In this document: piece after piece, positions 38,201-50,833 of the stretch
Layout: the number at the start of each line of letters is the position of its first letter
Position numbering within the stretch: position 1 is the stretch's first letter
Notes under the pieces: model-generated
What the model was told of the DNA's origin: nothing
What the model saw: only the letters and a program-made list of their open reading frames with translations
Database searches by the model: none
Assembly (NCBI GenBank): GCA_013397435.1
Contig: VZRG01001475.1
Coordinates: forward strand, 120,563-184,562
DNA length: 64,000 nucleotides
From: Erythrocercus mccallii
Taxonomy: Eukaryota; Chordata; Aves; Passeriformes; Dicruridae
Direction of reading: 5' to 3'
Translations under genes and position numbers: made by a program

Positions 38201-41200
38201 GAGGTCCTTTATAACTCTCAGGTTTCACTGCAACAAGCGGGACAAATTTTCATTTTTACTCTTTTAGATTTCTATTCTCTGTTCTAAAACTCTAAGGGAC
38301 AATATTTACTGACAATGTCTAGTGCACTTTTCATGAACTGAGAACTCAAATGCCGTGGTGGGACCGTGGTTATTCCCCAATCTCAATTTACAATGTACTT
38401 AGGGACAGAGAAGGCAAGAGAGACCACATGTGAGTCCTGGCATCCTATAGCAGCATTCCTAATAGTGTAGAAAACAAAAAAAAGCTTCCAGTTCTGATAT
38501 CAAGGATTTCATGGTAGCTCTTGCTTTAAAAATACGTAACATATACTTTTTCATATCATATCACCAGCCTAATTCCTTATAATGGTACCATAGGTAGGAG
38601 GACCAGCTACACACCACAAAAGCCTGATAATCAGTACACTAATGATCAGCAATCAGTAATCAGGAAATCACCCATCAGTATCCTATACAATATATATCGA
38701 TGTTTTTCTATACTTCTTCTATACATGCAAATGCATACACAAACACACTGACAGTGGAAAATTTTCTTACTTTTATGTCTGGCCAACTGGTTTTTATGAG
38801 AACCTTTCCTAAACGGGTGAGTCAAATTTTGCAAGCTTGATGTCAGGTCACACAATACAGGTGAGGAAGCCTTTCCTGTTTGATGCTATGGGCACAAAAT
38901 TTCTCAGAGCACAACTGTCTGGCACAGGTCTTGAGTGTCTTCCCAATTTGCACACATGAAGCCAGCAAGAACAACTCCCCAGTTCCTGTCTCAGACTGCC
39001 AAGAACTGTCTGGGGCAAGTACAGTAGCCCTAAGATCACTTTTGTAGCAGTCTTTGCAATTGCATTAGAGTAGGTGTGTGTGACAATCCCACTTCAAGAG
39101 CACTACCCCTATGCTTGCTCTCATTCATCACACACCTTGGGAGAGGAAGGCTCCCCTGCTGCCCAATTTCCTCACAGAGGTTTAGATAAAACCAAGCAAA
39201 ACATTGGAGGCAGATCACATTTCTTAAAGGAGGCAATCAACTTCAAATTTCCTCTCAGCTAATTTTCAGATATTTGATAATGACGGTGCATGTAGGATGG
39301 GGATTTAAAATTTTGTCAGAGAATCAGTATATTTTTGCATGAAAACATTCCATTTTGCATTCTGTCAGGTAGCCTCCAAGACAGAAACATAAAGGCAATT
39401 GTATTACAGAAGAATTTATGTAAACATCAACTGTCCCCAAACCTTTATGTTTCTCTAAATGCTTTGACTGCTTTTTAATGTTCAGATTTAATTTGGAAAG
39501 CCACTCAGACTACAGAGACAGTGTCTCTTCTGAGGAAAAAAAGGAGCATTCTTTTTTCTCATCGTTGTACTAGGAAAAAAAAAGCAAACCGTGCTGCCTA
39601 GGGCTATTTAAGAGAGAGACTCGACATTTATGCTGGTTAATAAAGCAAAGAAAGAAAATAGTTTGTCACTATTGTGTAGCTCATCTTGTTTCATTTCGGT
39701 TTTCGTTTGGGGTCTCTTTTCTTGTGTGCACACATACTTCTGGGGAGGTAGGATTTCATTAGAAATGCTAAAGAAAACCAATCTTAATTAGTCTGAAACA
39801 CATCAGTAAACTCAAGCTTGCTGGCTCAGAGTCATGTAGTGTGAAAGGCCGATACACTGGGGTCAGTCATGGTGAGTTAGTGGTTTAGTAAGACTCCCAT
39901 GAGTCTACCTCTCCAAACTATAAGCGGTCAGCAAGACAAAATAGCCTTGATCAGCATTCAAAGTCATGCCTCTTTGGACAGGATGGTTAGCTACAGTTTT
40001 CTGCCTACTAATGTTGCAATTATTTGTGATGCCCTTTGTATCCTGGGTCTCTTATTCTAAAATGCTTGGCTCAAACCCTTTTCCCAGGTGAGTGTGCTTT
40101 GACTTTCTCTAAGTTAAAGGTCCTTTGTGAGATGTGGCTTTGACTCAGAGAACACGATCTGCAACCATTTTATAAGACATTTTGAGCTAAAATCCACTCC
40201 AACATTGAGGCAGACACCCCATGCAGACACCCCAGGCAGTGCTGGCTGGGCTGGCAGATGTATCTGCAATGCACCAAAGACCTTGGGGTGAACTAACCTG
40301 AAGTTCATTGAGACCCTCAAGACATTTAGAACACAAAAAGTTGTTGGTTGTTTCTGTTGGGGTTTGTTTGTTGTCTTTTAACATGCTGAGCTGAAAAAAT
40401 GAGATTTTGGACTTGCTGGGAAGACTCATAGGAGAGTAGAGAATGACAGGCATCAGGAAACAGAAGCCAGTGAGCAGGGAAGTCCCAGGCTGAATGCAGT
40501 GAGGGTGTGTGGTTTGGCACTATGGGCCACTGATGTTACAGAAAGGGAAATTGTCCTCACTCAGACTAGTAACTTGTCCATTTCAAATACTAGGATTCTA
40601 TTCCAGCAAGAAAAAGGGATTTAAAACCAAAAGTATCTTGAGGATATAGTTTCTCATTTGGTGACTTTCCTCTGGTCACAAAACTGAAGGTGTCTTGGGA
40701 GAGAGGATTAAGAGAGAGATTGCTAGACATTTGGAGAAGAGATTTGAAAGCAGAAGTTTCAAGGCTATTCTCAAAAATTCTAGGTTCTGCAATAATGTGA
40801 ACTGAGAGAAATGCCTGGTATCAAATAAAAAAAAAAGTCAACATTGCAAGACACAGAGCAGCACTGCAAAGCATTGGCACCTACAGCCTAAACAGACCCA
40901 ACTAAGATAAGCATCAACAAAACCCCAAATGTATTCCAATCCTGTCTATTTCCTGAACAAAAAGCAACTTACTCGCCAAAAAAAACCACCCAAACCAAAA
41001 TGTCCTTGCATCCTCAAGAGCTTCTGCTTGCCCCTAAGAAGGCAAAGGAAGAAAGGGCACATTCTGGTGTCCCTGCTGACATGGCCAAAGACCCCACAGA
41101 CACAGCTCTGGAGAGACTTCAGGGAGATGCTTACTGGATTATGAAAAGCTGCCCAAATTACTGCAAGGAACAGGGTCTGCAGGAGGCTATTGGAGACAAG

Positions 41201-43437
41201 CCCCAGCACAGCAAAGGAAAGTCGGGCTCCTAGGCAGGTCAGGAGAAAAAGGAGCTCCAAGTCCAGTTTTGCATATTTTGTTGGCTTTTTTTCTTTTTTT
41301 TCTACATCTCTATCTGTGTGGAGATCTCTCTGGCTGATGTTTAGCTTTCTTTGTAGCGATTTTATCGCTGCTACATAACACATCCCAAGGCATTAACAAA
41401 AGAATAAAACTTCTGGGACAACCCAGCTGATCAGCAGGCTCTGATACAAAGAGGTGCCATCATCTATCTTTTAACTGAGAGCCTTGACTGAAAGGAAGCT
41501 GGAAATAGGAGGCGAGGAGCCAGTGCCCAGTGACATTTCAGGCACCACAGGAGGAAGATCACCTAACGCATTTTGCTTTCTTATTGTCAGCTTTGTCTGA
41601 TCCTGAGGTACAGGTGCTGGGAGGGGAGTTTTCCTGGGGTCACTCCCCTCTTCACACTCTTCATTAACTCCTTCGCTGCCCTTTGGTGACAGCTCTCAGA
41701 CACCTCACCTGCAGCACTTTGAGAAGTGATATGGAAAACTGACAAAGAATTTAAACAAAATCTTCCAGTGGCAAAGCGTTTGGAACGGAAAAAGCACACT
41801 GCAAACAAGGAAAACTGCACTCTCAGTCTTCCCGGAGCCTGGCTCCTTGGAGTCACATATGAGCATGAAAATTTAGGGGTGTCATCTCCTAGGGAAGATC
41901 ATAGCTTGATTTATACAAACTAGAATTTCTGAACCATGACGTTATTCTGCCTGCAATGAGTAGCAGAGAAATAAAATCAAACATCACCTTTCCCTCTCCC
42001 TAGACTTTGTGGGATGCTTTTTTTCCAAAGAGTTAAACTGGGTGTTTCTCAGGGGTTTACAACAGGCATAACTATTGCTGAAAAACAATCTGATACATTC
42101 AACTTAGCAAGGCCCTACTCTTTCCCTCTAATCTTTCAGCAGGACCCAAGGGAGGCTAAAGCTGAGATCGGCCTATTCTCCCCTCGAACTTTGATTTGCT
42201 ATTAAATTCCGCCTAATGACGATGACTCTGCCATCTCACGTTCATCAGCGGGCTCTGCGCGGAACAATGCGGGCCCAGCAGCGTATAGAGGGACATTGTT
42301 CCTGCCTCCTGGTTGCTCTGTTTCAGCAGCATCACGTGGAAATCCTCACAGAGAAGGGACATGTAAAACCAGCAAGGAGTATTACTCTCCAGGGTGCGAC
42401 GGTAACTCAAGTCATACCTTGTGCGTGGGCGTTTGTATTTGTGTGATCTCCTGTTGAGTTTGGAAAAACAACAAGAAAGCTTACAAAAGAATAATGCATA
42501 AGGAAATAGCAGAGGACTTGGTGGAAGGTGCTGTGATGAAGGAGTCTTTTTCATGTCTGCTGCCCAACTGGCTTAATGATCTGTGCTAAAATCCTTTACT
42601 TCAGTTTGTACATCTATGCATGGCAGAAAACTACTTTTATAGCCTTCTAAATCCCTGGTTCCTTATCTGTTCATAAATAGCACAGCCTTCAGCAAGTCAG
42701 CACGTTCCCCACCACTACTAAACACTACACAAGAGTTCACATGTAGATTTATATGCCATTTTACAAAAGTGCCCCAGCCAGGAGGAACTCTTGTTGCTCC
42801 ACGTAACAACTTGGTTTTCTTTTCTGTCCTGAGAGCTATGGATCTGTGAGCTTTCCCAAGCAGCCACAGGTGCGTGTATGTCTGGAGTGATATCCACAGG
42901 GTGCCACATGGATTGTGCTGTGGGGCACGAGGTGAGCACACACAGCAGCACCATCCCTGGGGCTGGGGGGCATTCAGAGGGGCAGGAGGTGGCCAAAATA
43001 CTCTTCCCCACCTGCCTCATTTCACCAGGTACCTGCCCTTCCTTACCGTAATAAGCACAGCTCTTCTCAGTAACTGTCCTTTTGTTTTCTACATCCCTAC
43101 ACAAGAAAGCAGGAAAACAACAAAAGCCTTGCATTTGCTAAACCTGCTTTCCTTTTCACACACTGTAACTCTTGCACTGCTCTGCTCCAATAAATGACAT
43201 TACAAAAACATTGTAAACTCTCTAAGGAAAACCCTATGGCTGGAAAGATGTAGTCCAGGCATGAAAAATTTTTGATGTTAGAAATTACTAGAAAACAAGG
43301 ATTCTGTGTCTTTCCATCATTCCCTTAGCAATCTCTTAAAATAACCCTACACCTTTGAAAATTCAATTTCATTATTTCAAATAATTTTCTAAACAACTAT
43401 GAATTTTCTCTAAAATAGTTTAGCTTTTTTTATTCAC

Positions 43438-43463
43438 TGATATATATATACATAAATATATAC
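43438..43463. repeat. AT dinucleotide repeat
   Basis: Alternating TA units with one CA interruption and a following ATATATAC; simple sequence. Confidence 0.85.
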
Positions 43464-46400
43464 AGCTACTCAAACTAGGTGTTCTTTTGAGCTCATGCCC
43501 AAATATGGCAGTTCAACTTTTACCAATCCAGCTCAAAGAGAATCTGCTGGAAACAGGAGTCATGTGCCCTTTATTTATCTTCCTGCTGTTTTGCACTAGC
43601 AAACACATTTTTAATCATTCCATACAAGACATTCAATACAAAGGAGCACTTCACTACGCACTGACAGCAGCAAAGCAAAGCATGAAAAAAACCAGCCTTA
43701 TGCCACATATCAAAAAGTGTTAGAAGTTTCTCTGCAGGCACACACAGCAGCCTGACTCAGGAACACAGCCTCTAAAGTCATTCCCCAGTGCAAAAGTTAA
43801 TCTGAATTTTCTCACAAAGACTACTGTGAGGTTTGCACTTGAGTCACTAGAATAAATGGTTGCAGATATCAAATTGGGTACTTGACACAAATTTACTGAA
43901 AATCAGATAGTAACAAGTTTGTGGAAGTTTGGTATACAGTAACTAATATCCAGAATGAATGATTAGAAATAACTGGTGAAAACAGAAGTTGATCCATGTC
44001 ACTAGAATAGCCAAGTTTGAAGATAGCTGCTCATTTAGGAAAGGACTTAACCTGGGCTCACACTGCATGAGGGCGCTGATATTTGTGCCCATTAAAACAC
44101 AAAATACTGTCATGATACTGCCCTCAGAGGGGAAAGGAAACTGAACTTCAGAAGCTGGCAGTTTCTTATTATTAACTAAAAGGTCTTTTAGTCCTTTTTC
44201 TGATTACACCAACAAAAGAACAAAAAAAGATCTTAGTACTGGCAAAGAATGTTTTAACCCATGTTCCCATCAAAGGGAAACAAATTACTCTGCCCTTATC
44301 TCTGAAAGGGGATCCAGTCCCAGAATAACTTGGCCTCATGCAAGGATGTGCCCAGTACCAAAAAGGAGAGCTTTAGAGTAAAAAGAAGAACTTTTTGGCT
44401 TTGTGATTATTTCTATTACCTGCTACATTCTTTTCCATATCAGGCACACACGTGGTGTGTGGTCACAATTTCTTTCCCTTTCTATGACAGTGAAAAATAT
44501 ACCTCAGCTCATTTTGTGTGCACCTCTCAGCCATTTTGAAAGCTAAACCACAGCCCTCCCGTGGGATTACCGCTCAGGTTTGTCCCTTGGTTTATCAACC
44601 AAACTCCAAAAGAGAGAGCGTGTGGGCTACAGGCTGCACTGAGAGCAGAGCTGCATTACAACCTGCTCGGGGGGGGGAAAGCCAGAGCCTTGTCAATCAC
44701 CTCTGCCCCTGTGCTTGCCATTTCACTCCTCTGCGTGGCTTGTTCTGCCTGCTTTCCCAGCTCCTGCTTCATGAGCCTGCCCTGTGCTCTGCAGGGTGAC
44801 TGCAGTACCCCGAGCAGCCTGCAAGACCTGTGGCCTTCCCATCTGTAGCAATTTAAATTGGGCAGCAGGCAGCTCTGGTGAAGCAGTGGCTCTGCCAGCC
44901 TCTCACGGGAGACTCCTTGCTGGCAGTGTGGGGAGCTTCTTCCCCACCTTCCCTGGGACAAGCGAGTTCCACCCTCATTCCCCAAACACCCTGAGTTCCA
45001 CCCCACACACTTGACTCCTAACAACTTTACGGGCAGCCTATGATGGGTTTCATATCAAAAATTAAATTCCAGTATATCTTGTATGGAAGCAGTGCCCCAT
45101 CCCGACTCTCATTCACCTCAAACCACCCTGAACCATGGTAACGCCCAAACTCGTCACTGTGACGGGGCAGAAACTGGCATTTCTTTACTGCATACAAAAA
45201 TTTAGACAAGAGCCACTTACAATTAATAGATAAATCTTTCCTCAACTCCTAAAGCCAACCCACACTGTCGATTACATTCATGCAATTATTCTGAAGCCAA
45301 GACAGGTAACAGACACAAATCCTGTTGCTGGTCCATAGGAACCAATGTACATTTTAAGTACAGGCCACTTTTAAAAGTTATCTGTGAACAAGATATAACT
45401 TCTTTTATCAAAAATATTTCTACTTTTTTTCCCCCTATTTTCTTTCTTTCTTTGTTGGCAGAAGTATTTGCAATCAATTATTTTATAAAACAAATGTTAT
45501 TTCACATAGAAGGTAAATTTCAAATCTCCAGCTGGCCTATTAATCATAAAAATCTCAAGATCCTAAACTTTGGGTCAATTGTTCACTGTGCAAGAGAAGC
45601 AAAAAGATTGCTGTAATATCATGTTTTCTTCCATCTTTCACTCATCTTTCAAAACTCGGATGTGAATGGATTTTTCCCCTCTCAAAGCCTCTCCCCTTTA
45701 AATGCTTGTTGTCTCTACCACTGATCAAGTTTCTGAGAAATTACTTTATGCAAGAGATTGAGCAAGATAAAGTTGCCACATTTCGTTTTATCTTTTTGGT
45801 TGAATTATTAGGACTTAAAGTTGTGGTGACAAGACTGCTACCTTCTAATAGGCCTTGTTGCCATGGGAGTGGGCTTTTTGAAAAGAACAAGTCCCACGGC
45901 CACCAAGACCTTTTTTACTATTATTTCCATCCTTGGCCAATACAGAAATCCTTAGTCACAGACAGGAAAATGTGGTGTAGTATACACAGTAACACTTGCT
46001 GACAGTGAAAAACAAAAGGAGTGGAAACTAATACCGCAGAAAGCTGAATTGCCTCACAGCCTGCAAGCAAAAGCATTTCTCTTCTGTAAAAGAAATTCTT
46101 TGTACATCCAAACAATTCCCTTGCTCTGGGACTCTTCAGAGATAAAAAGGAAAGAAGGCTGTCATCGTACAAAGTAGGCATTCCAGACCTGACAGGAATT
46201 TGGTTTCCTCTGGAAGAAGAAAACACCATGCAGCAAAAACAGGCAAACAAGCAAAAAGAATCTGCCAGTGGTCCACCAGCTCTGGTGCCTGGCCACCACC
46301 TACACCTGGAGTGGGATTAGCCACATGGAGGGGATTAACAGGGAAGGATTTCTGTTGGTATGGAGAGGGAGACCTGCTTCTGCCATTCCCATACAGAGAA

Positions 46401-47980
46401 ATACCCTCATCCAGATACACAAGGATTAAAGCCCAGCTGGTGAACTCAATCCAGAATCACCCACGGGAATACAAAGATCAGGAACAGGTTGGAAAAATCT
46501 GGTGTCTTTCTATAGGCAAAGGTTTCACAGGCTCGATGTCTGCACACAGTTAAGCCTTTTATTAATGAGATCTGCCAGGTAAAGCACTGACTAAAATCAG
46601 ATTTTTGTGGTTTAGCTCTTTCTACGTGGATGAAAATCCTGAGATTTGTTTGTACTTAAGCAAAGCACCCTGCAGACTGCTGGTGAGAGAGGGGTAAACA
46701 GTGTGGTAGCTGGTGAAAACTGTGAACAGTTTACCTGTGTGACAGACATTCACTATTATTTTCTATTCACAGCTATTAAAAAAAATCAGTTTTATCAATA
46801 CCTAAGAATTCCTTTTTGCAGAAAATACTAATTTAGCTGCAGTATAAGAGAAAGAAAAATATTATCAGAAAGATAGAAAGGGATATCTCCATGGATCAGT
46901 ACAGAAGTGACATGTAGCAAGTCCCCTCTATCTTCTGTGTCTTTAAGCATGATTGTCTTGCTAGAAATTCAAGCCCCACAATTGTGGGAAATGCTACTCC
47001 CATTCTTCAGTGCATCTCCTGCTTTTACTACCAAGTCCTCTGAAACTGAATTGTGTGCCATGGTGACCACATTGTATACAATGGCGTTAGTGCAGTTTGC
47101 AGTAGAAGGGATTGTTCCGGATGACACCAATGGGCATAGCCCTGAAGAAGAGTTTAATTGGATGAAATTACTGCTAGCTAGTAGTGTGTTAAAGGATCAC
47201 AAAGAACAGGCAAATCTGTAGGTAAATGAAGCGGTTCCCTTGATCCCTCTGTGGCTCTGTACTAGTTTAATACTTTGGTTTAGTACTCTGTCCTGAGCAG
47301 CCTTTGTTCCCTATGAGCGAGCAAACAGCTGTGCTGACGTGAGAGGATGTTGTTACTCAGAGAAGTGAGCACTGATGGTACAGGTCAAGCTGGGTGACTC
47401 AAGACATCTCAGCAGCTCTGGAGAATGGGCCAGAGCAAGTCTCCTGGGGCAGTCAGGGGGGGAAAATTGGTGATCCAGGGGAGGGATCAGGGATCTCTAG
47501 ACAAGATGATTTTTTTCCTTTCGCTCCCCCTTTCCCACTACTAATCTGCAACACCCTCCTCCTAACCTCACGTACTGAACACCCATCTTCAGTCAATTTC
47601 TTTTATTCAAAGAGATGCCTATGTTTGCATTTATGCCCCTACAAAATGTCTCTTCATTCTCCGGCTTCAGCACATCCCCCAGCCACTTTCACACATCTGC
47701 CAAGTTTTTGGGAAAAGGGTTACTAAAGGGGTTGGGGCTCAGAACAAAATAACAGATACGCTGTCAAGCAAAGGATGATGACCAAAGAACCTCCTACTGC
47801 TGCAGCCACAGGAAAATGGACATGGGTAGCTGTTGATGTTTGGGATAAAATGTGAACTAATGGTGTTACTCTCAGATGTTATAGACATGACTAATTCTTG
47901 CTATGAGTGTAAATAGGTAATTCATAGTGAAACAATAAGCTGTCTCTGAATGCCTGTTTAGTGTTTAATGTGTTTACATT

Positions 47981-48049
47981 TGGACTCTATGATCTCAAAG
48001 GTATTTTCCAGGCTAAATAATCCTGTGATTCCTTTCTATGATTCTGTGA
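47981..48049 (+). mobile_element. CR1 LINE 3' tail fragment
   Basis: The wording tggactctatgatctcaaag, then gtattttccaggctaaataa, then ctttctatgattctgtg is the extreme 3' end of a plus-strand CR1, including the terminal 8-base ATTCTATG-like units typical of the family. The body upstream is not recognisable, so this is a very short 5'-truncated or eroded copy. Confidence 0.8.
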
Positions 48050-48949
48050 ATACAATGTTTAATCAAAAGGTACAAACAACAATAATAAGGTGAAATAGTT
48101 CTGATGGCTTTCAAGACCTATTTTCAGAATACATTAAATATGCAAGCAAAATAAAGCCTCTGGGTAATGTCAAAAAAGAGCAAGTAAATAAGGCCTATGA
48201 AACATAAATAAGTCACTCAAAACATATTGAAGAAGGATACACACTTTAAATATTAAAAAATTGTTCAGGAAATTGAGGACTGTACATGGACCAGTAAGAT
48301 ATTCACTTGCTGAAGTATATCACAATTTTCTATTTATTCCTCTACTACAAAGGGGAAAAATCAATTATTTTCTTGGAACATGTATACATATAATGTTATT
48401 TCTTGTATGCAAAATGTTGCTCTTCCCACTATGCCATATTAGAAATACTTACTAATATCAACAAAATGCCAGCACTTCTACTGAGAGGCACTGGGAGGAG
48501 CCTCTAATCCTAAATTGCATAGAGATCACTTCAATTTAATTTATGTAGGAGAAATGTCAAGTGTCCATGAGAGTGGGCCTCCTGGGAAGCATTCAGAAAT
48601 GTAGATGCAAGGCCCATGCCTGTTCCTATTTAACCACATACACCCTTAGAGGCAGAGACTTGAAAAGAGTTAGGGGTATTCTCTCGATCCTCAGCTTTTT
48701 CCAGGCATGTATTTCAGAACTGGCTCCATTTTCAGTCTCAACTTACACTTAGTGTCTGTCTCCTAAGGTAGTTGCCTAAGGCTCTGGATACAGACTCTCT
48801 AAAGAATGTTGTAAAGCAGACCTCTCTGTGAGTATCACTGTAATAAGTTCCAACAATGTCTCCAGCTATGCTCAGGTGTCTGAGTATTTACATCACTCTT
48901 CCTTGCTGACCCCAAGCACCTCCTGTGCAAGTAAATAGCTAAAGAGATC

Positions 48950-49400
48950 CACATTTCCATCTTACCTCCTGCCTCCCCACCCCTACAAGCACGTGTTTTT
49001 ACACCGACTTTCTTCTTTTCTCCGAGGGGATGGTGTACTGGGGGGAAGCACAAATAAAAAGCCATGGTCTTTAAATTTGATTTGAAGGTGGCAAGTTTTG
49101 TGGTGGTTTTGATCTCCTCCAGGCATTCCATAATCGTGGGCCAAGTTGCCTAGAGATCTTTGTCTCCCACACTTCCAAGTCTCTCTGTTGTGGCTGACAG
49201 ATCCATTGTTTTGGAAGCATGTAGCTGTCATGGGAGGTCATGATCTCCCAGGCGTGAGGCAGTCCCTTCCCTACTTTGGGTTGGGCTTTGAAGATAAAAA
49301 TGGTCAATTTGAACTTGGGTGCGAGCGTTTGATAGAAAGCCTTCCCTTGCGCTCCTTCAAAGCTTGTGCCAGCAGGCAGTGGGCACTGCAACAGCACACC
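48950..49400 (-). mobile_element. Putative L2-like LINE remnant (RT C-terminal tail)
   Basis: On the minus strand one frame (49397-49071) ends LGPRLWNAW and the next (49131-48835) continues ECLEEIKTTTKLATFKSNLK then TMAFYL. Joined across a frameshift near 49120, these correspond to the C-terminal tail of L2/Rex-type LINE reverse transcriptases (pattern PRLWNxLPxxIRxxxxLxxFKxxLKTxLF), not to the CR1 tail. The plus-strand text (gcattccataatcgtgggcc, then ttgaagataaaaatggtcaa) also recalls old squamate interspersed repeats. L2-like elements are ancient and rare in birds. The limits are approximate, and a different LINE source is possible. Confidence 0.45.
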
Positions 49401-50329
49401 TCAGATTACAGGGATTTTTATTAAATATTATGGTTTAATAGCTGAAGCCAGCTGGGTCAGGGCCCACAGTGCCTGGGATAATGCAGACACAGAGTAAGTG
49501 ACAGTCACTTAGCCAGAGCACTTACATTTGACCTTTGTATTCCTTCCACTGCACCCCCTCGCTTGTCACCAAAAAATGTCTGCAGTGACACCAGTGTAAT
49601 GCTGATGTAATGTTTATTATAAATTTAATCTAAGAAAGTTCCTGAAAGCGAGTCCCATAGTAACACTTAAGAAACATAGATGTGGGGCTCATGCCTGCTC
49701 CTACATGACAAAATGAAAGAGAATCCACACCAAATGTGTTTATGTGGCACCCCTGGTGTGGATTCTGTGTCTTCCTACAGTGTGTCTGCAATGTACACCT
49801 CCTTCTGCAGAGGGAAGATAGCAAAAACATAAAATACAGGCAACATTTGCTACCACTGAGCTGACAGGCACATGCTCAGGTGGTCCTGACTGAGCCCTTC
49901 CTTGTCATTTTCTCAGGAATCAGCCCCACCGTGTGCTGTGTGACTTCAATTATTAGGGTTTCTTTTTCCTTCCTGCACTGATGCTCTGTCATCTACGGGT
50001 ACCAGCAGAGTGGATTAGAACTGCCTGTCAGCCTTCTCTGCCTGCATGAGCTCCCAGAACAGCCAGGGCTCACGGCGCGCTGGCCCTGCTCCTCTTGGCA
50101 GAGCTGAGCTCCAGTTTCTGGCAGCTCATCCCCCTGGCACACGGCACATGTGGGGCTGCCCTCGCCCCGGTGCAGCTGGGCAGCCTAACAACGGCACTGG
50201 CCTGTGCTTGCCCAGCTTTTTCTGCTATCACAGTGGAAAGGGGAATAAAGAATAATTGTAGGAATATATCAGCACTTATACCAAGGACTGTACAGCAACA
50301 GCAAAACCACACTGGAGTAGAACAATATA

Positions 50330-50388
50330 AAATTAAAAAAAAAAAAAACAAAAAAACAACCCAAACAGCAGAACAAAACAAACCAAAT
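50330..50388. repeat. A-rich low-complexity tract
   Basis: A run of 14 A bases followed by AAC- and CAAA-type words. On the minus strand this is a T-rich stretch inside a chance 171-codon frame (50070-50585). No gene body or SINE precedes it. Confidence 0.85.
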
Positions 50389-50805
50389 TCCAAAGGGTTT
50401 AAGAAAAATATCTTTAAAAGCAACAGAGTTATGTTGCTCAAAACCTGGTTCACAGTGCCTGCACCCAACATCACATACCTGCCTGCTCCCCAGCCCACCT
50501 CAGCAGCTTGGGCATAAAAACAGAGCCAGGACTTGGAAAAAGCAATCAAAGGGAAGCATTTGTGCTCCAGCATGCTGTGAGACACCTGAAGGAAGCTGCA
50601 AGACGATCCCTCTGCTGACCACCGTCACACCTGAGAGTTGCTGGATCTCTGCTTTCAAAATACTCTCGCAGCATGTACCCTCTTGGATTAAGGGCCAGGC
50701 TGGACACATTAATCAACAAACTGCCCAAAATGGAGACTACTGCTGGAAAGGCAACCTGTTGCTGGCCTGCCAGCCCAACAGGCAAATCCTGTGGGCCATA
50801 GTGAG

Positions 50806-50833
50806 GGTTGTACAGGAAGCCTCCTGTACAACC
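50806..50833. repeat. Perfect 12-bp inverted repeat with 4-base loop
   Basis: The arm GGTTGTACAGGA (50806-50817) is followed by the loop AGCC and then the exact reverse complement (50822-50833). A G opposite T outside the stem could add one wobble pair in RNA. It stands alone: no transposon ends, tRNA features or known microRNA seed were recognised. Confidence 0.9.

Larger units (their letters stand above)
25816..47980. other. Long unique non-coding stretch without recognised repeats
   Basis: Over 22 kb without a repeat family I can name and without a supported gene. Frames of 100-145 codons (for example 40946-41383 minus, 35991-36401 minus, 42718-43134 minus) overlap frames on the other strand and have noise-like composition. 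Simple repeats are at 30211-30240, 30297-30332 and 43438-43463. Blocks with mixed CpG and homeobox-like words that may be conserved elements lie near 30950-31060, 33470-33900, 39600-39910 and 42120-42440. A small three-copy tandem lies at 32159-32205. Confidence 0.5.

Noticed and set aside
46907..47221. 104-codon plus-strand frame with acidic C-terminal part
   Set aside because: No recognisable domain, upstream acceptor or conservation evidence.
50070..50585. 171-codon minus-strand frame with hydrophobic runs
   Set aside because: The hydrophobic part is the translation of a poly(T)-rich low-complexity tract.
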